Below are positions 25,909 to 34,811 of a DNA stretch of 64,000 bases, piece after piece (position 1 is the first letter of the stretch; every line of letters begins with the position of its first letter). The stretch lies in the NCBI GenBank assembly GCA_965228975.1, contig OZ245851.1:4092001-4156000 (forward strand). Reading direction: 5' to 3'. The stretch is from JAJFJD01 sp965228975 (GTDB taxonomy: Bacteria > Pseudomonadota > Alphaproteobacteria > UBA8366). Position numbers and translations under genes: made by a program. The notes under the pieces were generated by a model. It did not search any database. It was not told where the DNA came from and saw nothing but the letters and a program-made list of their open reading frames with translations.

Positions 25909-28095
25909 ATGGCGATGCAAAAGGAAACGAACGCGCAGGCGCTGGCTTCGAGCCGCCGCGCCTTTCTCCAAACCACGGGCGGGTTAAGCTTTGCGCTTGC
26001 CCTCGGCGGCAACGGATTGACGCTGATGTCATCGGCACAGGCCAAATCGGCGCGCGACATCTCGGCCTGGGTGCGCATTGCGCCGGACGACCGGATTACC
26101 ATCGTTACGCCCGCCGCCGAAATGGGACAAGGCTCGATGACCGGCGTGCCCGTCGCACTGGCCGAGGAATTGGATGCAGACTGGTCCAAGGTCGAGCTGG
26201 AAATGGCGCCGGCCGAACCGGCGATCTATGGCTACAATACGGTACGGCGCGGCCGGCGCGGAAAGTTGATGGGAATCTTCGGCAGCCGCGCGGTCATGTT
26301 GTATTTCGACCAGATGCGAATCGCCGGCGCACAGGTCCGCAAGGTATTGCTGGCCAACGCGGCGCAAAATTGGACAGTCCCGATTTCGGAACTGACGACC
26401 GAGCCGAGCGTCGTGGTTCACAAAAAATCGGGACGGCGGATGACCTACGGCGAAATCGCGGCCTTCGCAACCGTACCTTCGCCATTGCCGAACGTGGATC
26501 CGGCGGAGCTGAAAAAAAGGAGCGACTTCCGTATCATCGGTTCATCGGTGCCGCGGCACGACATTCCCGAAAAGGTGAACGGCACCGCGAAATATTCCAT
26601 CGATGTCCAACTTCCCGGCATGGTCTACGCCAGCACCGTGCACTCGCCCGTCCAGCAAGGCCGTCCGAAGAGCTGGAACGACGCAGCCGTCCGGGCCATA
26701 CGCGGCGTGATCGATGTTGTCCGCCTCGGCACCGGCGTCGCCGTCGTCGGAGCCAGCATGGAAACCGTGCTGGAAGCGCGCAACGCATTGGAGGTCGCTT
26801 GGGACGGCGTCGACCCGGCCAAAGGCTATAGTTCCGAGTCCGCGCTGCAAAAGGACTATCCCGCTATCGTCGAGAATCCGAAGTCAGAGTCGACGATACT
26901 CGAGAGGAAGGGGCAAGCTGACGCGGCATTCCGCCAGGCGTCGAAAACCTTCCAGCAAACCTATCGCAGCGATTACGGCTACCATGCGCAGATGGAGCCG
27001 CTGAACGCGGTGGCGCGGTTCAACGACGACGGAACGTTGGAAGTCTGGGAGGGAACCCAAGCGCCCGGCATTTCACGCAACTACATCGCCCGAGCGCTCG
27101 GTCTCGACCGCGAGCAAGTCATTCATCACCAGCATTATCTTGGCGGCGGATTCGGCCGGCGTTCGCTCAGCGACTACACGGTCGAAGCCGCGCAGGTCGC
27201 CCGGAAAATAAAGCGCCCGGTCAAGTTGATTTGGACGCGCGAGGAGGACATCGGCCACGGCATGTTCCGGCCACAGGTCCTGATCCGCATGGAAGCCGCG
27301 CTCGATACACGCGGAACGGTCGTCGGATGGCGGCAATGTTCGGTCGGCGACGGCGGCCGTCTGCTCCACTCGGGTATAAAAATTCCGTATTACCAAGTAC
27401 CAAACCAGCAAATCGAGCGGCGCGGCGCGTCTCACAATATACGGCTAAAACATTGGCGCGCGGTGGCACACCCCTTCAACCTGTTCGCGCATGAGGCCTT
27501 TATCGACGAGATGGCGGCAGCAAGCGGCATCGACCCGCTGGAGTTCCGCCGCCGGCACATGGCGATGACGCCGAAGGCCGAACGGGTTTTCGAACGGGTT
27601 GCCGCCATGTCCGATTGGAGCGCCGAACGCCCGAACGGACGCGCGATTGGGTTGTCGATCTCGGAACGGTCCGGATCGCTCGGCGCAGGCGTGGTGGAAA
27701 TCTCACTCGATTCAGCAACCAACAAGATCCGTGTCCATAAGGTGTGGATCGCGGTTGACGCGGGCATCGTGGTGCAGCCGGAGGCCGCCCGTCGCAACGT
27801 GGAAAGCGGTGTTATCTATGGCCTTTCCAGCGTTCTGAAAGAGCGCGCCACGATCGTCGGAGGCGCGGTGGCGCAATCCAATTTCCATGACTATCACGTC
27901 CTGCGGATGTCGGAAGCGCCCGAGGAAATTCATGTCGATTTCCTGGACCGCGATACCAAGCCGACAGGGATCGGCGAAATCGGCAATCCGTTCATCGGCG
28001 CAGCGGTCGCGAACGCCTTTCACAAGCTTACCGGGAAACGGCTGTATCACATGCCGTTCACACCAAACCGGGTGGAAGCCGCGCTCAAGACCTAA
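25909..28095 (+). CDS. Isoquinoline 1-oxidoreductase-type molybdopterin subunit (IorB-like), Tat-exported
   Basis: A 728-residue molybdenum-cofactor subunit. The ATG at 25909 follows AGGAGG and leaves two bases after the iorA-like stop. A twin-arginine signal (SSRRAFLQTTGG, about residues 14-25) and hydrophobic stretch imply periplasmic export as a folded complex. The IorB-type motifs PAAEMGQGSMTGVP, HHQHYLGGGFGRRS and the late GIGEIGNPFIGAA are present. The two-subunit IorAB organisation lacks FAD and usually donates to a cytochrome or membrane acceptor. It hydroxylates an N-heterocycle or oxidises an aldehyde; the substrate is not deducible. It converges with the YgiC-like gene. Confidence 0.92.
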   Translation: MAMQKETNAQALASSRRAFLQTTGGLSFALALGGNGLTLMSSAQAKSARDISAWVRIAPDDRITIVTPAAEMGQGSMTGVPVALAEELDADWSKVELEMAPAEPAIYGYNTVRRGRRGKLMGIFGSRAVMLYFDQMRIAGAQVRKVLLANAAQNWTVPISELTTEPSVVVHKKSGRRMTYGEIAAFATVPSPLPNVDPAELKKRSDFRIIGSSVPRHDIPEKVNGTAKYSIDVQLPGMVYASTVHSPVQQGRPKSWNDAAVRAIRGVIDVVRLGTGVAVVGASMETVLEARNALEVAWDGVDPAKGYSSESALQKDYPAIVENPKSESTILERKGQADAAFRQASKTFQQTYRSDYGYHAQMEPLNAVARFNDDGTLEVWEGTQAPGISRNYIARALGLDREQVIHHQHYLGGGFGRRSLSDYTVEAAQVARKIKRPVKLIWTREEDIGHGMFRPQVLIRMEAALDTRGTVVGWRQCSVGDGGRLLHSGIKIPYYQVPNQQIERRGASHNIRLKHWRAVAHPFNLFAHEAFIDEMAAASGIDPLEFRRRHMAMTPKAERVFERVAAMSDWSAERPNGRAIGLSISERSGSLGAGVVEISLDSATNKIRVHKVWIAVDAGIVVQPEAARRNVESGVIYGLSSVLKERATIVGGAVAQSNFHDYHVLRMSEAPEEIHVDFLDRDTKPTGIGEIGNPFIGAAVANAFHKLTGKRLYHMPFTPNRVEAALKT

Positions 28096-28101
28096 GCGGT
28101 C

Positions 28102-29262
28102 CTAGTCGAGAATGACGTGCGGGATGAAACGGGAGTCGTCGCCGGTGATGAGCGCCTTGTCCTCGCGCACGCACATGCCGGCGGCCTGGCTGGCGATCAG
28201 CCAGCACCCGGTCATCGCGAAGTTGCCGTCGAATTCCGGCAACGGGTTGTAGGCTTGGACGATATAGCCCTCGACGCCGTACGGCCCGTCGATGCTGTAA
28301 TCCACCCGGCCGTCGCGCACGACCGAGATGTTCAGCCCTTCGCGGGAAAACAGCGGTTTGCGGATATAGGTATCGCCCAGTTCGGATGCCTTCGGGTCGT
28401 CCTCGAAGTAACTCGGCAGCAGGTTCGGGTGACCCTCGAACATCTCCCACAACAGCGGCAGCAGCCCTTTGTTCGATAGGATCGCCTTCCAGGGCGGCTC
28501 GAAGAACCGGGCGCCGCTTTTCGCGATATCCTCACCGAAATCCTCGGTCATGATCCATTCCCAAGGATATAGCTTGAACAGGTCGGTGATGACGCGGTCG
28601 TCGAGGTCGGTAAAGTGCCCGAATTCGTCGATGCCGATTTCGTCCATCAGCAGGGTCCGGGTATCCAGGCCGGCTTGACGGGCGCAGTCGGCGATATAGT
28701 CGATGGTGCCTTGGTCTTCCTCGCTGTCGCTGGCGCAGGCAAGGTGCAGCACCTCGTGAACGCCCAGCTGGGGCAGGGCTTCCAGCAATTTTTCATGGAC
28801 CGAGTTGTACTGATCGCACCCTTCAGGAATTAGCCCGCGCTCCATCGCCTGTTCGAGCCAAACCCACTGGAAGATAGAGGTCTCGTACAGGGTGGTCGGC
28901 GTATCGGCATTGTATTCCAGCAGTTTCGCCGGCCCCTTGCCGTCATAGGCGAAATCCATCCGGCCATAGAGGTTACGGTCTTGCTGCTGCCAACTGTTGG
29001 CTACGAAATCCCAGTAATATTCCGGAATGCCCAACCGCTTCATAAGCTGCCGGTCGCCGACGACCCGGTCGACGACATCGAAACAGAGTTTCTCCAGTTC
29101 CTCGCTTGGGGCTTCCAGATCGTCTTCGATCTGCCGCAGGGAAAACTTGTAATACGCGGTCTCGTCCCAATACGGATCGTTATCGATCGAATGGAACACG
29201 AAACCATGTTCCCGTGCAGTATCCTTCCAGTCCGGCCGTGCGGCGACGGGTATTCTTTCCAT
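28102..29262 (-). CDS. Glutathionylspermidine synthase-family ATP-grasp protein (YgiC-like)
   Basis: A 386-residue protein, the same length as E. coli YgiC. I start at the ATG at 29262 (MERIPVAARPDW); the frame upstream is open but is basic noise. Family motifs are LLEYNADTPTTLYE, VHEVLHLACASDSEED, EPPWKAILSNKG and the late IVQAYNPLPEF. It has only the ATP-grasp synthetase domain, not the amidase domain of bifunctional GspS. It would ligate a peptide or amine with ATP; the product in YgiC-type proteins is not established. Immediately upstream is a DUF1190/YgiB-like lipoprotein gene, the same pairing as ygiBC in E. coli. Confidence 0.88.
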   Translation of the reverse strand: MERIPVAARPDWKDTAREHGFVFHSIDNDPYWDETAYYKFSLRQIEDDLEAPSEELEKLCFDVVDRVVGDRQLMKRLGIPEYYWDFVANSWQQQDRNLYGRMDFAYDGKGPAKLLEYNADTPTTLYETSIFQWVWLEQAMERGLIPEGCDQYNSVHEKLLEALPQLGVHEVLHLACASDSEEDQGTIDYIADCARQAGLDTRTLLMDEIGIDEFGHFTDLDDRVITDLFKLYPWEWIMTEDFGEDIAKSGARFFEPPWKAILSNKGLLPLLWEMFEGHPNLLPSYFEDDPKASELGDTYIRKPLFSREGLNISVVRDGRVDYSIDGPYGVEGYIVQAYNPLPEFDGNFAMTGCWLIASQAAGMCVREDKALITGDDSRFIPHVILD

Positions 29263-29284
29263 ATATTTTCTTGCTCTTCTTGGC

Positions 29285-29830
29285 CTAAGAACGGCCGGTA
29301 AATCCAGTCGCCCGGGCCCTAGCCCCGAACCCGCCGCGCGTGACGGTCGAGGTCTTGATACTGGGGCTGCGCGCCGCCGATTTCGCCACCTTCGTCGCGC
29401 CGGTGTTGGCGCCGATTTTCTTGTTGTCGGCCGTCCGATAGTTTTTCGGATCGTCGGTCGACCGGTAGAGCGGCTGCGATGCCACCCCACCGCGGTTGCC
29501 GGCCAACATGCTGCCCATCATGTATCCCATCATCAGCGGCATGAACACGCTACCGCCGTTCTGGGTGCGGTAGGGCGCCTGTTCGCATTGCGCGGCGCCG
29601 AAATCGGCCTCGCAATCCGCCTGCGACGTGTATTTCGGTGCGACCTTTACATGCTGTTCCTTGGCCGCCGCGAATTCCGTCCGGCACTGACTTTCCGAGA
29701 TGACAGGGTCGTTGATGCATTGCTCAAGCGTGTCGAACACCGCCGCGTCCACCGTCGGTTCGTCGCATGCGGACAGGGCGATGGTGCTGGCGCTCATCAT
29801 GACGAGCGCGATCGATTTCGATCGTTTCAT
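29285..29830 (-). CDS. DUF1190/YgiB-family lipoprotein
   Basis: A 181-residue protein starting at the ATG at 29830. The N-terminus is a lipoprotein signal with lipobox LSAC (MKRSKSIALVMMS... ending ALSACDEP). The mature part contains several Cys (QCINDP, SQCRTEF, DCEADF, QCEQAPY) followed by a Gly/Met-rich hydrophobic segment (MPLMMGYMMGSMLAG) and a basic Ser/Thr/Arg tail, the DUF1190 layout. It is encoded 22 bases before the YgiC-like synthetase. Role unknown; envelope association is likely from the lipobox. Confidence 0.82.
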   Translation of the reverse strand: MKRSKSIALVMMSASTIALSACDEPTVDAAVFDTLEQCINDPVISESQCRTEFAAAKEQHVKVAPKYTSQADCEADFGAAQCEQAPYRTQNGGSVFMPLMMGYMMGSMLAGNRGGVASQPLYRSTDDPKNYRTADNKKIGANTGATKVAKSAARSPSIKTSTVTRGGFGARARATGFTGRS

Positions 29831-29916
29831 GGCATTCTCACTAGGCAAATCGGCTGGGGCCAGCCGGATAGGTCTAATTTATGGGAGTATTACTCTGATT
29901 TAAAGGGTTTCAGCGC

Positions 29917-30837
29917 TTATTCCACCCAAAGAGCGTTAAATTCTACCGCAACGACCTGTTCGTACGGAACGGGCCCGTCAAGCCACCCGAGCCCGGTCAT
30001 GAATTCGTTCATCCCGAGGACGAAATCCTCGCGCACGGTCGCATCGTAATAAGGCAGATCGCGGCGCACCACATCGGCGATCAAATCGACCTTATCCGGC
30101 GGAAACAGGTCCTTTCCGACGCGCGTTGCCAGGTCCACATCCGACTTGAGCGCCTTCTGGGTCCGCACGATGGCACGGATCGCCGCGGCGGCCGCTTCCG
30201 GGTCGCGCTCGACCAACGCGTCGGTGGTAATCAGCGACGGCATCGTATAGTCGAACGCCTTCTTCGGCTCGTCGCCGCGCCGGATATCGATCAGGATTTT
30301 CCCAGCCCCCCGCCGCACCGCGGTTTCGGCGCCCATGCCGTTGGCCCAAAAGGCGTCAACCTCACCGTCGGCCAGCGCATCCGCGGCCGCGACGCCGAAC
30401 GACACCCCCGGTTTCACGCGTCCTTCGGGCAGGCCGATCGACACGTCGTTATCCGGATCGATGCCGACCTCCGCCAGCATCGCGCGCAATCCCAATTCGA
30501 CGAATGGCGCGGCCGCAATCCGCATGCCTCGGACGGCCTGAATATCGCCGCGCGCCGCATCCAAATCCGGCCGCACCACGAGCAGCCAATACATTCCCTG
30601 AGCCAGCGCGGCGAGAAGCTTGGCGCCCTGCCAGTTCGGGAAGGCGGCAAGCGGAGCATGCGCCGATCCAGCGACGAAATCGACGGCGCCGTCGCGCAGC
30701 GCCTCGCAGGATTTATTGATCGGGAAAATATGTTCGAGTTGCAGGTCCAGGCCTTCGTCTCGGAAGTATCCAAGCTGAAGCGCCGCAAGTGCGGGAAAAT
30801 AGGAATTCGACACCAGATCGGGAACGGCGATTTTCAT
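29917..30837 (-). CDS. NMT1/ThiY-like substrate-binding-fold protein without signal peptide
   Basis: A 306-residue protein with the type II periplasmic-binding fold of the NMT1/THI5/SsuA family: SNSYFPALAALQLGYFRDEGLD at the N-terminus, DFVAGSAHAPLAAFP, and GEVDAFWANG in the second lobe. The ATG at 30837 is directly at the first beta-strand (MKIAVPDLVS), and only 23 bases separate it from the upstream cupin stop, so no export signal is encoded. No permease or ATPase gene is adjacent. It may be a cytoplasmic binding protein, sensor partner or enzyme of the THI5 type; the ligand is unknown. Confidence 0.8.
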   Translation of the reverse strand: MKIAVPDLVSNSYFPALAALQLGYFRDEGLDLQLEHIFPINKSCEALRDGAVDFVAGSAHAPLAAFPNWQGAKLLAALAQGMYWLLVVRPDLDAARGDIQAVRGMRIAAAPFVELGLRAMLAEVGIDPDNDVSIGLPEGRVKPGVSFGVAAADALADGEVDAFWANGMGAETAVRRGAGKILIDIRRGDEPKKAFDYTMPSLITTDALVERDPEAAAAAIRAIVRTQKALKSDVDLATRVGKDLFPPDKVDLIADVVRRDLPYYDATVREDFVLGMNEFMTGLGWLDGPVPYEQVVAVEFNALWVE

Positions 30838-30860
30838 GATCTCTATTTTCCCCGCGGCCG

Positions 30861-31268
30861 TCAGTCCGCGGCATCCGCCGGCGCATCGACAATACGTGTC
30901 TCGAAATCGGCCGGCGCGACGATTTCCAAGACCTCGAAATCAGCCGAGCAATCGATTTCGCGGTGCCGAATGTTGGGAATCTGCAAAATGCAGTCGCCTT
31001 TTTCGATCTTGCGGACGCCTTGGCCCTCATACTCGAATTTCGCCCAGCCGTTCAGGACATAGACGAGTTGGAAGGTGCAGTCGTGAATATGCCAGTGCTG
31101 TACTTCATCCGGATCGGATCGGTCGACCGCCCGGATCACATGCGCCACATAGTCGCCATTGGTCCCGTCGGTGATGCCGAGATCGCGATACTCGAAGATT
31201 TTCCGCAATCCCTCGGTCCATGCGGCATCCCTCGCACGATTGTGAACAAACGCCCAATCTTCCGACAT
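30861..31268 (-). CDS. Cupin-domain protein
   Basis: A 135-residue single cupin with GGGAGG five bases before the ATG. The metal-type motif is partly visible: QHWHIHDCTFQLVYVLNG has His-X-His and the strand, and GDCILQIPNIRHREI has the second motif with a His. It is therefore a better candidate for metal binding than the cupin at 1326. It is first in a two-gene unit with the signal-less binding-fold protein, which suggests the two act on the same ligand. It diverges from the Rossmann protein gene at 31445. Confidence 0.8.
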   Translation of the reverse strand: MSEDWAFVHNRARDAAWTEGLRKIFEYRDLGITDGTNGDYVAHVIRAVDRSDPDEVQHWHIHDCTFQLVYVLNGWAKFEYEGQGVRKIEKGDCILQIPNIRHREIDCSADFEVLEIVAPADFETRIVDAPADAAD

Positions 31269-31444
31269 TGCACCCTCCCTTGGTGTTGTCTGCGGTTAAT
31301 CGAGTATAGGTCTTTCGGCGGATTGGCGGAAACCTTGCCTGCCCCTCTCTTGACCTGTCCCCTCTAAAGTGGGCACCATTTCTTCATAACCGGTGCCGAT
31401 TTAACGGTTTCTAGGCCGATCAAACAACGCGGGGACTGGGAGGA

Positions 31445-32515
31445 ATGACGAAAACCTACAACACGATGATCATGGGCGCGTCCTATGGATCGCTGCTCGC
31501 TATCAAACTGCTGCTCGCCGGCCATTCGGCGAAACTTGTGTGTCTGCCGGACGAGGCAGCGCTGTTCAACGAAGAAGGCGCGCGCGTGCGCATGCCGGTC
31601 AAGGGCCGCGAGGACCTCGTCGAAATCGATTCGCGGACATTGCCGGGCAACCTGTCCGCCGGCGGCACCGGCGATGTCGACCCTGCCGACTACGACTTGA
31701 TCGTGCTGGCGATGCAGGAACCGCAATACCGCTCGCCCGGCGTGCGCGAATTGCTCGACGCGGTCGCGAAATCGGGCGTGCCCTGCATGTCGATCATGAA
31801 CATGCCCCCGTTGCCGTATCTGGCGAGAATTCCGGGGCTGGATACCGATGCACTGAAAAAATGCTACACGGACCCGACGGTCTGGGAGAGTTTCGACCCC
31901 GCGATGATCACGTTGTGTAGCCCGGATCCGCAAGCATTCCGTCCGCCCGAAGAAAAAACCAATGTCCTGCAGGTCAGCCTGCCGACGAACTTCAAGGCAG
32001 CGCGGTTCGAGTCCGACGAACACACCGCCATTCTGCGCCAATTGCAGGCCGACATCGAAGCCATCCGCTTCGACACCGGCGACGGCGAGATCGAGCTACC
32101 GGTCAAGCTCAAGGTGCACGACTCGATCTTCGTGCCGCTCGCGAAATGGGCGATGCTGCTGACCGGGAACTATCGTTGCGTCCAGGCCGACGACATGCGC
32201 TCGATCCGCAAGGCGGTGCACAGCGATTTGGAGAAGTCGCGCGCCGTCTACGACTGGGTGCGCGAGGTCTGCGAATCAATCGGCGCACCCTCCGACTCGA
32301 TGGTGCCGTTCGAGAAATACGCCAACGCGGCCCAAGGATTGGCGAAACCGTCCTCGGCGGCCCGCGCCCTGTTGGCCGGCGCGCCCAATATCGAACGGGC
32401 GGACTGTCTCGTGAAAACGATCGCCGAAATGAAAGGCATGCAGAACGACACGGTCGACGAGTCGGTCGCGCTGGTCGATGGATGGCTCGCGCGCAATCGC
32501 GAAAAGGCCGGATAA
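31445..32515 (+). CDS. Rossmann-fold protein resembling ketopantoate reductases, function unknown
   Basis: A 356-residue protein. The N-terminus (MIMGASYGSLLAIKLLLAGH) is a nucleotide-binding turn like those of ketopantoate or opine dehydrogenases but with Ser-Tyr replacing the usual second glycine region. The middle has YDLIVLAMQEPQYRSPGVRELL, as in NAD(P)-binding oxidoreductases. The C-terminal half is helical. I do not recognise a characterised family. The GGGAGGA sits directly against the ATG, unusually close, so translation may be weak or start at a nearby internal ATG (31466 or 31472). It converges with the crotonase gene 5 bases away. Confidence 0.72.
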   Translation: MTKTYNTMIMGASYGSLLAIKLLLAGHSAKLVCLPDEAALFNEEGARVRMPVKGREDLVEIDSRTLPGNLSAGGTGDVDPADYDLIVLAMQEPQYRSPGVRELLDAVAKSGVPCMSIMNMPPLPYLARIPGLDTDALKKCYTDPTVWESFDPAMITLCSPDPQAFRPPEEKTNVLQVSLPTNFKAARFESDEHTAILRQLQADIEAIRFDTGDGEIELPVKLKVHDSIFVPLAKWAMLLTGNYRCVQADDMRSIRKAVHSDLEKSRAVYDWVREVCESIGAPSDSMVPFEKYANAAQGLAKPSSAARALLAGAPNIERADCLVKTIAEMKGMQNDTVDESVALVDGWLARNREKAG

Positions 32516-32520
32516 ACCGC

Positions 32521-33324
32521 CTAACGGCCTTTCCACTGCGGCGTCTGCTTGTTCACGAAAGACTCGACGCCGTGGTGGAAGTCGTCGCTGCCGTAGCACT
32601 CACGAATCAAATCCTCGTCCGCGGCGTTGGGATCGTCGCGCAGTCGCCGCAATGCCTGTTTCGTGACCTTCATGGTGACCGGCGCATGGCCCTGGATCTT
32701 GTCGCAAAGCGCGTCGACATAACCGTCCAGCGCATCGGGATCCACCACCGCGAGAAGGTATCCGTGTGCCAGCAGTTCCTCGGCCGGCACCATCTCGGCA
32801 AGCAACAGCATGCGTTTCACCAGCGGCAGGCCGAAGGTCTCGGTCAGCGCTTTCAGGTTCCCGGCAGAGAGGCAATTGCCAAGCGTCCTGGCGATCGGAA
32901 CCGCGAATTTCGACCCGGGCGTCGCGATCCGGAAATCGCAGGCATTGGCAATGGCGAGCCCGCCACCCACGGCCCAACCCTCGACCACCGCGACCGTTGG
33001 CTGCGGCAGTTTTTCGACCTTGTCGATATAGACATCGACCTTTTCTTCGTAGGCGAGGCCGTCCTCGCCGGTCTCGAATGCACGGAATTGCGCGATATCG
33101 GTTCCGGCCACGAATGCCTTCCCGCCGGCCCCGCGCATCAAGACCGTGCGGATCGAGGGATCGTCGGCAATCTTATCGCAAGCGGCCGCCAACCCGTCAT
33201 ACATCGCCCAGGTCATCGCATTCCGTGCATGCGGCCGGTCAAACGTGATGCGGGCAACCGCCCCGTCGATCTGTAAGGTCGTTTGTCCTTCCGGGTTGTT
33301 GGGACCATCCTTGCCGTCCGCCAT
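32521..33324 (-). CDS. Enoyl-CoA hydratase/isomerase-family (crotonase) protein
   Basis: A 267-residue crotonase-fold protein. The oxyanion-hole segments are present (KAFVAGTDIAQF and GWAVGGGLAIANACDFRIA). Of the two hydratase glutamates, the first falls in GGGLAIA (usually GGGCELA) and the second in FAVPIARTLG (usually F..PE). Both are replaced, so simple enoyl-CoA hydration is unlikely; isomerase, decarboxylase, hydrolase or dehalogenase chemistry within the family remains possible. No acyl-CoA ligase or beta-oxidation gene is adjacent. Confidence 0.87.
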   Translation of the reverse strand: MADGKDGPNNPEGQTTLQIDGAVARITFDRPHARNAMTWAMYDGLAAACDKIADDPSIRTVLMRGAGGKAFVAGTDIAQFRAFETGEDGLAYEEKVDVYIDKVEKLPQPTVAVVEGWAVGGGLAIANACDFRIATPGSKFAVPIARTLGNCLSAGNLKALTETFGLPLVKRMLLLAEMVPAEELLAHGYLLAVVDPDALDGYVDALCDKIQGHAPVTMKVTKQALRRLRDDPNAADEDLIRECYGSDDFHHGVESFVNKQTPQWKGR

Positions 33325-33534
33325 CTGCTCGATACTCCGTTTTTTTTCCGGTTTGCCACCCGTTGGCTGTGCCCCTTAATGCCCCATGCGCGCCAAAGCG
33401 CCAATAGGCGGACCGGTTTTTCGGACGAACTGGCAAAATCCGGGATTGCGTTCATTGACCGGGATCAACGACGCGAGGGCTCCCATCGGCGCAAAGTTCC
33501 ACCCACAAAGCACAACAACCAATGGGCCCGACCG

Positions 33535-34029
33535 ATGAAATTCGGATTCCGCAAAGCGATTCTGTTTCCTGTCTGCGCCGCCGCCATGGCCGCTTTCGTC
33601 CTTTCGGCCCCCGGCAACGCCGAGGACGACGAGCCTCCCCGGACACGGGTCGCTTTTCCCGTGATCGATCCGGCGGAGGGCCAGAAACTCTTCGTCACCG
33701 AAGGGTGCGTTATCTGCCATTCGGTCAACGGGATCGGTGGCAAGGCAGGCCCGACCCTCGACGCCGAAGACGGCAACAGCGTTATCGACGTGTTCGAGTT
33801 CACCGCCCGAATGTGGGCCGGCGCTTTCGCCATGGTCGAATTGCAATCGCAGGAACTAGGCTATCAGTTCGATCTGACCGGCGAGGAAATGGCCCACATC
33901 GCCGGCTTCGTCTACGACCGGAAGCAACAATTGTTGTTCAAGGAAAGCGACGTACCGGACCTGATCCGCGACATGTTCATAAAGACGCGCTACGACCTGG
34001 GAACCGACCCTTCGTCCCCGCCCAAGTAA
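33535..34029 (+). CDS. Periplasmic c-type cytochrome
   Basis: A 164-residue protein. The ATG at 33535 begins a signal peptide (KFGFRKAILFPVCAAAMAAFVLSAPGNAE), with likely cleavage after Ala29; the longer open frame upstream is not needed. One haem site CVICH (Cys58, Cys61, His62) follows AEGQKLFVTEG. The remainder is helical, and the axial Met is not obvious. It diverges from the crotonase and converges with a second cytochrome gene. It may accept electrons from a periplasmic dehydrogenase such as the IorAB-type or PQQ enzyme; this is inference. Confidence 0.87.
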   Translation: MKFGFRKAILFPVCAAAMAAFVLSAPGNAEDDEPPRTRVAFPVIDPAEGQKLFVTEGCVICHSVNGIGGKAGPTLDAEDGNSVIDVFEFTARMWAGAFAMVELQSQELGYQFDLTGEEMAHIAGFVYDRKQQLLFKESDVPDLIRDMFIKTRYDLGTDPSSPPK

Positions 34030-34051
34030 CATCGCCGCAATAAAATGGGCT

Positions 34052-34411
34052 TCACCGATCCGGCTCGGGATCGCGCAGGCTGAGGATATAGGCGATCACG
34101 TCGTCCTGCTCCCGCTCCGTCAGGATCAGATCGGGCATGTCCCGATGTGTCGACCGCAGGAACACCCGAAGGCTGAGCGCCGTCGTCGAACGCTGGTCCG
34201 CTACATCGATAAACGCCGGCGCGGCATTCAGGGGAAAGGCCACGCCGTCGCGTGACGTGTCGTGACAATCGCCGCATTCACGCTCGGCGAATATCCGGCC
34301 CGCTACAGGATCGCCGGGAAGAGACTCGTCCGAAACGGCCTCCGGACCACCGAGACCGGCTAGCGCCGCGGATCCAAGAATTATGAAGAGCGCGCGAAAC
34401 ACAGTCGTCAC
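34052..34411 (-). CDS. Small c-type cytochrome
   Basis: A 119-residue protein with a hydrophobic N-terminal signal (FRALFIILGSAALAGLGG), one haem site CGDCH (Cys46, Cys49, His50) and a typical class I distal region around RDMPDLILTEREQDDVIAYILSL with the likely axial Met92. The GTG start overlaps the stop of the preceding 90-residue gene as GTGA, so the two are translationally coupled. It converges with the cytochrome gene at 33535. Confidence 0.87.
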   Translation of the reverse strand: MTTVFRALFIILGSAALAGLGGPEAVSDESLPGDPVAGRIFAERECGDCHDTSRDGVAFPLNAAPAFIDVADQRSTTALSLRVFLRSTHRDMPDLILTEREQDDVIAYILSLRDPEPDR

Positions 34412-34680
34412 GAGTCTGCCATGTGCTCTGGATGGGTTTGAATGAAATGGCGTAGCGTCGCCCGAAGTTTCAACGCCCGCTCCCAGTCGCCATGTTTCCG
34501 CGCATGGGCAATGTCGTCGATGATCATCTTGCGAATCATCGGCACGCCCTCGGGGCTGTGAATGAGATATTCGCCGAGTTCCAACGCCACCAGCCGCGGC
34601 AAATGCTCATGTTCCGCGATGGCGTCGATTTCCGCTTCCGTCAGATCGCAAAGACCGACGCAATCCTTGTAACTCAACAT
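34408..34680 (-). CDS. Conserved small helical protein, function unknown
   Basis: A 90-residue soluble protein, predicted mostly helical from its pattern (LTEAEIDAIAEHEHLP, RLVALELGEYL, KMIIDDIAHARKHGDWERALKLRATLRHF). It begins MLSYKDCVGLCDLTE with two cysteines. I recognise it only as a type of short conserved protein found in proteobacteria, with no known role. It is coupled to the downstream cytochrome by a GTGA overlap, which suggests a link to cytochrome function or to electron transfer. It diverges from the ABC-F gene across 131 bp. Confidence 0.75.
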   Translation of the reverse strand: MLSYKDCVGLCDLTEAEIDAIAEHEHLPRLVALELGEYLIHSPEGVPMIRKMIIDDIAHARKHGDWERALKLRATLRHFIQTHPEHMADS

Positions 34681-34811
34681 CGCCTATCTCCGCTGTCTAT
34701 CACCCCATTTATAGGATCGATCATGCATCCAATGCACGCATTGACCCATATCAGTCGTATTAAATTCCATCGCCCTTGCCGCGCCCCCGCCTAACCGAGT
34801 ACACGAACCCC

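Noticed and set aside
29263..29490. N-terminal extension of the YgiC-like protein
   Set aside because: 76 Arg/Pro/Thr-rich residues overlapping the YgiB-like gene; length without them equals that of E. coli YgiC.
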